This document shows, piece by piece, positions 16,791-23,571 of a stretch of 46,615 nucleotides of DNA. The stretch comes from an uncultured Mucilaginibacter sp. (GTDB taxonomy: Bacteria; Bacteroidota; Bacteroidia; Sphingobacteriales; Sphingobacteriaceae): NCBI RefSeq assembly GCF_937859865.1, contig NZ_CALMAT010000035.1, forward strand, positions 1 through 46,615. Reading direction: 5' to 3'. The translations under genes were made by a program, and so were the position numbers. Each line of letters opens with the position of its first letter. Position 1 is the first letter of the stretch. Below the pieces are notes generated by a model, which ran no database searches, was not told the DNA's origin, and saw nothing but the letters and a program-made list of their open reading frames with translations.

Positions 16791-16826
16791 AGTTTTTTAG
16801 GTTGAAATTTCGCTTAAACAAAGAAA

Positions 16827-16851
16827 CGCCATTGCATCTAAAACAATGGCG
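16827..16851 (-). terminator. Terminator of fructose-bisphosphate aldolase gene
   Basis: 8-bp arms CGCCATTG (16827-16834) and CAATGGCG (16844-16851) with a 9-nt loop, 24 bp past the stop, followed on the minus strand by TTTCTTTG. A two-mismatch 12-mer (16849-16860) overlaps its upstream arm. Confidence 0.7.
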
Positions 16852-16874
16852 CTTCTTTTATCGGTATAAATTAC

Positions 16875-17954
16875 TTACAGCTTTTCGTTTACGTTGATGC
16901 AATTGAGGTCATCAAAAGCAACAGTCAGGCGTTTTACAAAGTTTTCTTCGCCTTTGCGCAGCCAAACGCGTGGGTCGTAATATTTTTTGTTTGGCGCATC
17001 TTCTTTGCCCGGGCTGCCAATTTGCGTTTGCAAAAAGCCTTCGTTGGCGTGGTAATAATTTAAAATCCCTTCCCAAAAAGCCCATTGCATATCGGTGTCC
17101 AAATTCATTTTAATGGCACCGTATGAAATTGCTTCGCGGATTTCTGTCTGCGTAGAACCAGAACCGCCATGAAAAACGAAATTGATTGGTTTTTCTGCTT
17201 CTAAATTAAAATGCTGTTTTACATATTCCTGCGAGTTGTGCAAAATTACGGGCTGCAATTTTACATTTCCCGGTTTGTAAACGCCGTGTACGTTTCCAAA
17301 AGCAGCAGCAATGGTAAAACGGTCGCTCACTTTGCTTAACTCTTCATAAGCGTAAGCCACATCTTCGGGTTGCGTGTACAAGCGCGAACTGTCAACATGA
17401 GAGTTGTCTACGCCGTCTTCTTCTCCGCCGGTAACGCCTAATTCAATTTCCAAAGTCATGCCTAATTTAGCCATCCGTTCTAAGTACTTCGAAGACGTTT
17501 CGATGTTTTCTTCAATCGGTTCTTCGGAAAGGTCCAGCATATGCGAAGAGAACAAGGGTTTATTATGTTCTGCAAAAAAGCGTTCACCATGCGCCAACAA
17601 GCCGTCAATCCAGGGCAACAGCTTTTTTGCGGCATGGTCGGTATGCAAAATAACGGCAACGCCATACTGTTCGGCCAATAAATGCACATGGGTTGCAGCA
17701 GAAACCGCGCCCAAAATACAAGCCTGCAACTGGTCATTGTTAAGTGATTTGCCCGCGTAAAACTGTGCGCCGCCATTAGAAAGCTGGATGATGACCGGAG
17801 AATTGACTGCTTTTGCAGTTTCCATAACGGCGTTAACGGTATTGGTGTTCACTACGTTAACCGCCGGCAAGGCAAATTGGTGTTGTTTTGCCAATTCAAA
17901 CAATTGCTGTACCTGGTCGCCATGCAGTACGCCTTTAAAATTTTTAAGATCCAT
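16875..17954 (-). CDS. fbaA: Class II fructose-bisphosphate aldolase
   Basis: 359 residues, the same length as E. coli FbaA. It contains ALPAVNVVNTNTVNAV, the metal-binding ILHTDHAAKK near 110, LEIELGVTGGEEDGVDNS, and the phosphate-binding FHGGSGST followed by GAIKMNLDTDMQWAFWEG. It performs the reversible cleavage of fructose 1,6-bisphosphate to DHAP and glyceraldehyde 3-phosphate in glycolysis and gluconeogenesis. The gene has its own terminator and is divergent from accD. Confidence 0.96.
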   Translation of the reverse strand: MDLKNFKGVLHGDQVQQLFELAKQHQFALPAVNVVNTNTVNAVMETAKAVNSPVIIQLSNGGAQFYAGKSLNNDQLQACILGAVSAATHVHLLAEQYGVAVILHTDHAAKKLLPWIDGLLAHGERFFAEHNKPLFSSHMLDLSEEPIEENIETSSKYLERMAKLGMTLEIELGVTGGEEDGVDNSHVDSSRLYTQPEDVAYAYEELSKVSDRFTIAAAFGNVHGVYKPGNVKLQPVILHNSQEYVKQHFNLEAEKPINFVFHGGSGSTQTEIREAISYGAIKMNLDTDMQWAFWEGILNYYHANEGFLQTQIGSPGKEDAPNKKYYDPRVWLRKGEENFVKRLTVAFDDLNCINVNEKL

Positions 17955-18075
17955 AATAAAATTGTGATGTACTTTTAAAAACCGAAGTTAAATAAAATAC
18001 ATTTCTGCGCAATAAATTCTGCTATATAAACCACGACGGTTTTTTTCGTTAATTTGTGCATTAAAAATAGTATAG

Positions 18076-18921
18076 ATGGCTTGGTTTAAAAGGGAAGAAA
18101 AAGGGATTATTACAACAACAAAAGAGAAAAAAGAGGCACCCGATGGCATTTGGAACAAATGCCCAAACTGCAAAAAGCCGCTCCATTACTCAGAACAAGT
18201 TGAAAACCAATACGTTTGCCATTATTGTGGTTTCCATATGCGCATTGGTTCCAAAGAATACTTTTCGATACTGTTTGATGATAACCAGTTTACAGAGCTT
18301 TTCCCAAATATGATCTCTGCCGACCCGCTTAACTTTGCCGATACCAAAAAATATACCGAACGGCTGGAAGAGAGCAAAAGAAAAACCGGTTTAAAAGATG
18401 CGATTCGATCAGCACACGGAAAGATTGAAGGTCATAATTTGGTTATTGCCTGTATGGACTTTACATTTATTGGCGGCTCGATGGGCTCTGTTGTGGGCGA
18501 AAAAATTTCCAGAAGCATTGATTATTGCATTGAACACCGGATGCCTTTTTTAATGATTTCCAAATCCGGCGGTGCGCGCATGATGGAAGCTGCCTTTTCA
18601 CTGATGCAAATGGCCAAAACATCGGCCAAGCTGGCTTTGCTGGCCCAGGCCAAATTGCCTTATATTTCTTTGCTGACTGATCCGACCACCGGAGGCGTTA
18701 CTGCATCGTACGCTATGCTGGGCGATATTAATGTTTCGGAACCTGGCGCGTTGATTGGTTTTGCCGGCCCGCGCGTAATCAAAGAAACCATCAAAAAAGA
18801 TTTGCCAAAAGGTTTTCAAACAGCCGAATTTGTTTTAGAGCATGGTTTCCTCGATTTTATTGTTGACCGCCGGAAAATGAAAGAAAAGTTGGGCGCATTT
18901 ATCAAGATGATAGATAACTAA
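18076..18921 (+). CDS. accD: Acetyl-CoA carboxylase carboxyltransferase subunit beta
   Basis: 281 residues. N-terminal zinc ribbon with C29, C32, C48 and C51 (CPNC and CHYC), then the crotonase-like carboxyltransferase core: [44 protein letters not shown] and [12 protein letters not shown]. It transfers CO2 from carboxybiotin to acetyl-CoA as a complex with AccA in fatty acid synthesis. accA is not in the window. Start at the ATG at 18076. Confidence 0.97.
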   Translation: MAWFKREEKGIITTTKEKKEAPDGIWNKCPNCKKPLHYSEQVENQYVCHYCGFHMRIGSKEYFSILFDDNQFTELFPNMISADPLNFADTKKYTERLEESKRKTGLKDAIRSAHGKIEGHNLVIACMDFTFIGGSMGSVVGEKISRSIDYCIEHRMPFLMISKSGGARMMEAAFSLMQMAKTSAKLALLAQAKLPYISLLTDPTTGGVTASYAMLGDINVSEPGALIGFAGPRVIKETIKKDLPKGFQTAEFVLEHGFLDFIVDRRKMKEKLGAFIKMIDN

Positions 18922-19000
18922 TTTTTTTAGCTTTTTTTGATCCTTTTTAAAACAATCAATTTTTTTTTTGGTTGATAGTAGGAAACCAAAAAACAGCAAC

Positions 19001-19270
19001 ATGAACCCATCAAAGGAAAACGATCAGACTGATCAAGACCAAAATAATACCGATAAAAACAGTACCCACGCAACCGAGAATACCAACACGGTAAAAGACC
19101 CGGACACCTGGACAACCGGAAGCGAACCAATGACAGGCGCACAGCACTCTTACCTGAAAACCCTGTCAGACCAGGCCGGCGAAGAGGTTGACGAAACTTT
19201 GAACAAAGCAGAAGCATCCAAAAAAATTGATGAACTGCAACATAAAACCGGACGCGGTTTGGACGACTGA
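19001..19270 (+). CDS. DUF3072 domain protein
   Basis: 89 residues from the ATG at 19001. The first half is a low-complexity polar stretch rich in Asn, Asp, Thr and Lys. The second half is the DUF3072 motif EPMTGAQHSYLKTLSDQAGE followed by LNKAEASKKIDELQHKTGR. Soluble, acidic, and of unknown function; members often occur as small stress-linked proteins. It is followed by an intrinsic terminator. Confidence 0.85.
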   Translation: MNPSKENDQTDQDQNNTDKNSTHATENTNTVKDPDTWTTGSEPMTGAQHSYLKTLSDQAGEEVDETLNKAEASKKIDELQHKTGRGLDD

Positions 19271-19297
19271 CCAAGTTTTGCCGCTTTTTAAAAAATA

Positions 19298-19319
19298 AGT
19301 GCTTCTTTTAGGGGCACTT
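19298..19319 (+). terminator. Intrinsic terminator after the DUF3072 gene
   Basis: AAGTGC (19298-19303) pairs with GCACTT (19314-19319) and is followed by a T run. A one-mismatch 12-mer (19299-19310) forms its left arm and loop. Confidence 0.65.
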
Positions 19320-19355
19320 TTTTTGTCTGCTAACTTTCAAATTAGATTAATTTAT

Positions 19356-19931
19356 ATGTCTGAGGATAAACCAGAACTGCCGATAAAGCAAATTTTATGT
19401 TTTGGCAATAGTTTGACTGCCGGTTATGGTTTGCCATCGCAACAAGCGTTTCCATCTTTAATTCAGCAAAAAATTAATGCCCACAAACTTTCGTACAAAG
19501 TAATTAACGCAGGTTTAAGCGGAGAAACTTCGGTTGGCGGCAAAAGCAGGATTTTAAATTTGATAGACCGGCAAATAGATATTTTTGTGTTGGAGTTGGG
19601 CATTAATGATATTTTGCGCGGCATAACCGTTGCAGATACTTTTAACAACTTGCAATTTATCATTGACCTGGTGAAACTAAAGCACCCAAACGTAAAAATG
19701 CTTTTGCTGGGGATGGAACTGCCATCGTTTTTAACCGGTCATGTTTTGAAAGATTTCCGCTTGGTGTTTCGGCAGTTGGCCGATAAAAACAAGATGGCTT
19801 TTGTCCCGTTTTTGCTGAACGGCGTTGCCGGAAACCGCTTACTGAACCTGCCGGATGGTGTACACCCAAACGCAAAAGGCTATGAAATTGTAGCAGGGAA
19901 TGTTTGGGACGTATTAAAAAAAATATTGTAA
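19356..19931 (+). CDS. SGNH-hydrolase type esterase (TesA-like)
   Basis: 191 residues from the ATG at 19356; an upstream GTG at 19299 would start within the terminator and is rejected. Blocks of the SGNH family are clear: CFGNSLTAGYGLP (block I, Ser nucleophile), NAGLSGETSVGG (II), LELGINDILRG (III, with Asn) and LPDGVHPNAKGYEIVA (V, Asp and His). It resembles TesA/arylesterase proteins but lacks a signal peptide, so it is probably cytosolic. Substrate unknown. Confidence 0.9.
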   Translation: MSEDKPELPIKQILCFGNSLTAGYGLPSQQAFPSLIQQKINAHKLSYKVINAGLSGETSVGGKSRILNLIDRQIDIFVLELGINDILRGITVADTFNNLQFIIDLVKLKHPNVKMLLLGMELPSFLTGHVLKDFRLVFRQLADKNKMAFVPFLLNGVAGNRLLNLPDGVHPNAKGYEIVAGNVWDVLKKIL

Positions 19932-19935
19932 GCAA

Positions 19936-19947
19936 ATGCTTCTTTTA
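19936..19947 (+). repeat. Iterated 12-mer, exact copy with 29-bp extension
   Basis: Begins 5 bp after the esterase stop; the extension runs to 19964, ending TAAATTTTGTG. Confidence 0.9.
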
Positions 19948-20009
19948 CCAGTATAAATTTTGTGTATTTTCAAATTTTAAAAACATAAGCTAAATCAAGA
20001 ATCATTAAT

Positions 20010-20294
20010 TTAGTTAAAGTTTGTTTTTGGCCTTGCACTTGTTAAAAACGCTAAAACTTTTACAATAAACCGGCTCTTGCTAAATAAATCCGGGTTTTTG
20101 ATAATACAATATTGCAACAGGTTATTGTTGCATTCATCCTGTAGCCCGTTCAAATATTGGCAGTATTCATTTTCGGTCGTAAACACAAGTTTAAAATTGT
20201 CTTTAACCGTGCAAACAGGCAAGGGCAATTTATACTTTTCAAAATCCGCAATTGTAAATTTGGAGGGCAATACTTCTAAAAAAGCTTCATTCAT
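20010..20294 (-). CDS. Hypothetical protein, 94 residues
   Basis: The frame encodes a plausible soluble protein (MNEAFLEVLPSKFTIADFEK, then CTVKDNFKLVFTTENEYCQY and LQYCIIKNPDLFSKSRFIVK) with several cysteines. I do not recognise it. A 77-residue frame on the + strand covers the same region but has a less natural composition. It is divergent from the coiled-coil gene. Confidence 0.5.
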   Translation of the reverse strand: MNEAFLEVLPSKFTIADFEKYKLPLPVCTVKDNFKLVFTTENEYCQYLNGLQDECNNNLLQYCIIKNPDLFSKSRFIVKVLAFLTSARPKTNFN

Positions 20295-20415
20295 AATACA
20301 ACATTTATGAAGTGTGGAAAGTTGATAGGATCTAATAAATTATTAAACGATTAGAATTAATTAAAACTTGTACGCAGATTTAAAACTAAGGTTGCAGTTT
20401 CGCCGTAACTATTTT

Positions 20416-20604
20416 ATGGAAAATTACAAGATCTATCGAAACCTGAAATCTAACCTGCAAAAAAAGAAAATCAGGCTGGCAGATTTAAAATTGAAATTGA
20501 CCGAGGTTAAAGTTCAAATAGAAACTTTGGAAGTTGAAATTGAAGAAGACATTAACGGCTTAAACATGGTTTTTGACAGTATTATCAGCCAAAGGAACAA
20601 TTAA
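20416..20604 (+). CDS. Small coiled-coil protein
   Basis: 62 residues from the ATG at 20416 (a TTG at 20368 would add 16 residues). Nearly all of it is one charged helix with heptad-like spacing (LKSNLQKKKIRLADLKLKL, then TEVKVQIETLEVEIEEDI). Cytosolic, with no known family. Followed at 33 bp by a small lipoprotein gene in the same direction. Confidence 0.55.
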   Translation: MENYKIYRNLKSNLQKKKIRLADLKLKLTEVKVQIETLEVEIEEDINGLNMVFDSIISQRNN

Positions 20605-20637
20605 ATCTAATTTAAAATTGGAACTATATAAACAACA

Positions 20638-20793
20638 ATGATGAAACTGAAACATTTGTACTTTCTGGTTTTTTTAAGTTTGGTTTCTTGCCAGAAAAAT
20701 AAATCAAAAGCCGCTGAAACCCTGAAAGCAGTGCAAGACACAACCAAAAAAACCGACACCAAAAAGAAAGCAATCTTTAACCATCGGTTTTGA
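20638..20793 (+). CDS. Small lipoprotein, 51 residues
   Basis: ATG ATG at 20638/20641 to the TGA at 20791. It has a short lipoprotein signal (KHLYFLVFLSLVSCQK) with lipobox LVSC, giving a lipid-modified Cys near residue 18. The mature part of about 34 residues is Lys/Thr-rich (KAVQDTTKKTDTKKK). No known domain. Lies in a row with the coiled-coil gene upstream. Confidence 0.6.
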   Translation: MMKLKHLYFLVFLSLVSCQKNKSKAAETLKAVQDTTKKTDTKKKAIFNHRF

Positions 20794-20822
20794 TTGATCA
20801 ATCAAAAAAGTTTTTAAAATTA

Positions 20823-20834
20823 ATGCTTCTTTTA
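20823..20834 (+). repeat. Iterated 12-mer, exact copy
   Basis: In the spacer between the lipoprotein gene and the next exported protein; followed by an AT-rich tract ending ATTTTTGTT. Confidence 0.9.
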
Positions 20835-20899
20835 GCATACAATTTTTGTTAAACATTTCGTTGTATGTTTTTTTATCTTACAATCAACCATAAAAATAT

Positions 20900-21346
20900 A
20901 TGATGTTAAAATCTATATTCACTGCTGTTTTTTGTTGCACAGTTTTTTTCTGTTCGGCACAAAAACAATTGTTATCTTACCCTGACTTGCAATCAATTGT
21001 TCAAAACAATCCGTCCCAAATTATTGCTTTTTTAAAGGAAAAGAATTATCAGGTTTTGCCTGGTTCAGATAACAATAGTTTGCATTTTTTAGGCTTAATT
21101 GCAGATGAAGATTATACCGATATTGCCATTAGTTTTCAGAAACGCCACACCATAATCCACATCGCCACAACTAACCAGCCACAAGTTGCAGTGATACAAA
21201 AATACCTCCAAAATTATAACGGTAAAAACAGCAAAGGCTCTACCATTTACCGCGTAAAAGATGGAGCCTTTGCTACAATTGCCCTTAAAGAAAACGAACC
21301 TAAATTAAATAGTTTAAAAGTTTACAACATTGATCTGGAAAATTAA
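20900..21346 (+). CDS. Exported hypothetical protein
   Basis: 148 residues. A signal peptide ends at FFCSAQ; because a Cys lies in that region (FFCSAQ), lipid attachment cannot be excluded. The mature part (SYPDLQSIVQNNPSQIIAF, then LGLIADEDYTDIAIS and TIYRVKDGAFATIAL) looks like a small mixed alpha/beta fold. I do not recognise a family. Convergent with the DUF4251 gene. Confidence 0.6.
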   Translation: MMLKSIFTAVFCCTVFFCSAQKQLLSYPDLQSIVQNNPSQIIAFLKEKNYQVLPGSDNNSLHFLGLIADEDYTDIAISFQKRHTIIHIATTNQPQVAVIQKYLQNYNGKNSKGSTIYRVKDGAFATIALKENEPKLNSLKVYNIDLEN

Positions 21347-21375
21347 GATCCAAAATTGGATACTTCTTTTACCGG

Positions 21376-21924
21376 TTATTTTTTATCTTTTGGTTTGTTT
21401 TCGGTAATGTAACCATTAAAAGAAATGGGTTGCCGGTTGTTGCTAATGACGTTTAAATTGGCATAACCCAAATCAGAAACAGATAAAATCATTTGCCGCG
21501 TTTCTTTTACATCATGCGGCACCAGTGTAATTTCCCAGCCGCTTTTTTTGTTGCTGCTGTTGTTGTAATCAAACTTTTTAGTTTTAAACTGTATCCCGGT
21601 TTGGGTCGGGTCGGTTGGGTTCATCGGTGCAACATAAGCCCGGCCGTAATAGGGCAAATAGCAATCAATAGAATCTTTACTAACTGTTACGTTGTAATTG
21701 TAATTTAACTGAATGTTGCTCCAGCCTTGCGGCAAAGCCATTTGTGCCATAAAAACAAAGTTTTGGTTGTCCATCATGTTTTTTATGGCCTGCTTTTTTT
21801 CTGCTGTTTTTTGTGCCCTTGTAGTTTTGGTGTTTTGGGCAGAAGCCGGGTTTGAACCCAGCAGCGTTAAAAACAGCAGCATAACACTGCATAAAATATG
21901 GATATAATTGCGTTTGGTATTCAT
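21376..21924 (-). CDS. DUF4251 family exported protein
   Basis: 182 residues from the ATG at 21924 (in-frame upstream codons add nine residues before the signal and are less likely). A signal peptide (LCSVMLLFLTLLGSNPASAQ) is followed by the DUF4251 domain: NFVFMAQMALPQGWSNIQLNYNYNV in two pieces, DSIDCYLPYYGRAYVAPM, then VPHDVKETRQMILSVSDLGY and PISFNGYI. Periplasmic and Bacteroidota-specific, of unknown function. Confidence 0.85.
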   Translation of the reverse strand: MNTKRNYIHILCSVMLLFLTLLGSNPASAQNTKTTRAQKTAEKKQAIKNMMDNQNFVFMAQMALPQGWSNIQLNYNYNVTVSKDSIDCYLPYYGRAYVAPMNPTDPTQTGIQFKTKKFDYNNSSNKKSGWEITLVPHDVKETRQMILSVSDLGYANLNVISNNRQPISFNGYITENKPKDKK

Positions 21925-21996
21925 GCTAAATAATGTTTTTTGTTTAATCAACAGTAGAATTAATTAACAACGAAACCAAAGTTCAGTTTAATACAA

Positions 21997-22008
21997 ATGC
22001 TTCTTTTA
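21997..22008 (+). repeat. Iterated 12-mer, exact copy with 29-bp extension
   Basis: 73 bp upstream of the DUF4251 start; the extension to 22025 ends ATAAAAATTGCTG. Confidence 0.9.
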
Positions 22009-22151
22009 TGACATAAAAATTGCTGTACGTAATTGTAACCCTCCTGGTTATCAAGCGCCAATACAAGTTTCAGAGGAAATAATATTTTAAATAATCACTT
22101 GTTGCAGATACTGTTTTTACCGGCAAAAAACCAATATCAATTTTTTGCCAA

Positions 22152-22163
22152 TAAAAGAAGCAT
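22152..22163 (-). repeat. Iterated 12-mer, exact copy
   Basis: Ends 2 bp before the stop codon of the NADH dehydrogenase gene, on its 3' side. Confidence 0.9.
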
Positions 22164-22165
22164 GG

Positions 22166-23476
22166 TTATGATTGGGCAACCGGCTCTTTGATTGGTTGGC
22201 CATCAGGACGGTAATAGGGGCGGATGATCAAACGTGTGCCGCCATTATAACTGATATAACTGCCCAGCCAATTGATGAATACGACAACCTTGTTACGGAA
22301 ACCCATCAGCAAAACCAAGTGAACAAACATCCAGGTTAACCAGGCAAAAAAACCTTGGAACTTTATTTTCCCTAAATCTACCACCGCTTTGTTACGGCCA
22401 ATAGTTGCCATCGAGCCTTGGTCGTTGTACACAAACTTTTCCGTCGGTTCGTTTTTGATTAGGCTAATCAAGTTTTTTGCCAAATGCTTGCCCTGTTGAA
22501 TGGCCACCGGGGCCACGCCTGGCAAACCTTTCGGCATGCCTTCGCTAACGGTAGATGATACATCGCCGATGGCAAAAACATTGTTCAAACCGATAACGCG
22601 GTTTATTTCATCAGTAGAAATGCGGTTTCCCTTTGCAATTTGCTCTTTCGGGATGCCTTCCGGCACAACGCCTACCACGCCTGCAGACCAGATTACATTT
22701 TTAGTTTTGATCTTTCTGCCACCTTTAAAAGAAATAACATTGCCATCATAGCTTTCCACCATCAGATTAGTCAGCACTTCTACGTTCATGTTTTCCAAAA
22801 ACTCTTGCGCTTTTTTGGAAGCCTGCTCACTCATGTTGGCCAAAACCTTGGGCATTCCATCTACCAGATAAACCTTCATTTCTTCCTTGTTCAACTCAGG
22901 ATAGTCTTTTTTAAGGATGTAATTGCGGATTTCTGCAATGGAACCGGCCAATTCGGCCCCGGTTGGCCCGGCACCAACTAAAACGAAAGTTAAATAAGGT
23001 TCGCGCTCTTCTTTGGTTGGCAATAACAAAGCGGTTTCTAAGTTCTGCAAAACAGCACTACGCAAATTCAAAGCTTCCGGAATGCTCTTCATCGGAAGCG
23101 TATATTTTTCATAGTCCTTGTTTCCAAAAAAGTTGTTGGTAGAACCTGTAGCAAGTACTAAGTAATCGTAGTCAATTTCGCCGATGGTGGTATCAATACT
23201 GTTTTTATCGGTATTAATTTTCTTTAATTCGGCATTCCGGAAACGGAAGTTTTTTTGTCCTTCAAAATTCTTTCTCACCGAAAAAGCAATCGAATCGGCC
23301 TCCAAACTGCCCGTGGCAACCTGGTACATCAATGGCTGAAACGTATGGTAATTGTGTTTGTCAATTAAAATGACCTCTACTTCTTTATTGTTTAAACTTT
23401 TTGCGAGTTCTATCCCGCCAAAGCCTGCGCCAATAATCACGACTTTAGGGAAATTGGAGTTGTATGTTGGTTCCAT
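22166..23476 (-). CDS. ndh: Type II NADH:quinone oxidoreductase
   Basis: 436 residues. An N-terminal FAD-binding Rossmann motif (IIGAGFGGIELAKSL, about 14-28), the quinone-associated NYHTFQPLMYQVATG, the NAD(P)H-binding VLVGAGPTGAELAGSIAE (about 165-182) and the second FAD segment NVFAIGDVSS. A hydrophobic C-terminal stretch (WLTWMFVHLVLLMGF) anchors it to the inner membrane. It passes electrons from NADH to quinone without pumping protons. It is 95 bp downstream of secDF but separated from it by a terminator. Confidence 0.94.
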   Translation of the reverse strand: MEPTYNSNFPKVVIIGAGFGGIELAKSLNNKEVEVILIDKHNYHTFQPLMYQVATGSLEADSIAFSVRKNFEGQKNFRFRNAELKKINTDKNSIDTTIGEIDYDYLVLATGSTNNFFGNKDYEKYTLPMKSIPEALNLRSAVLQNLETALLLPTKEEREPYLTFVLVGAGPTGAELAGSIAEIRNYILKKDYPELNKEEMKVYLVDGMPKVLANMSEQASKKAQEFLENMNVEVLTNLMVESYDGNVISFKGGRKIKTKNVIWSAGVVGVVPEGIPKEQIAKGNRISTDEINRVIGLNNVFAIGDVSSTVSEGMPKGLPGVAPVAIQQGKHLAKNLISLIKNEPTEKFVYNDQGSMATIGRNKAVVDLGKIKFQGFFAWLTWMFVHLVLLMGFRNKVVVFINWLGSYISYNGGTRLIIRPYYRPDGQPIKEPVAQS

Positions 23477-23522
23477 ATTGTTATTACAGCAATTTAAGGG
23501 TTCTGTTTTGATTTAAAAATAC

Positions 23523-23554
23523 AAAAGCCGTTCTGAATAATCAAAACGGCTTTT
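23523..23554 (-). terminator. Terminator of secDF
   Basis: Perfect 10-bp arms AAAAGCCGTT (23523-23532) and AACGGCTTTT (23545-23554) with a 12-nt loop, 18 bp past the stop and followed on the minus strand by GTATTTTT. Confidence 0.8.
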
Positions 23555-23571
23555 AAAATAGGAGATTTGGA

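Noticed and set aside
20077-20310. 77-codon open frame on the + strand
   Set aside because: It overlaps the opposite 94-residue frame, whose composition is more protein-like; neither is certain.
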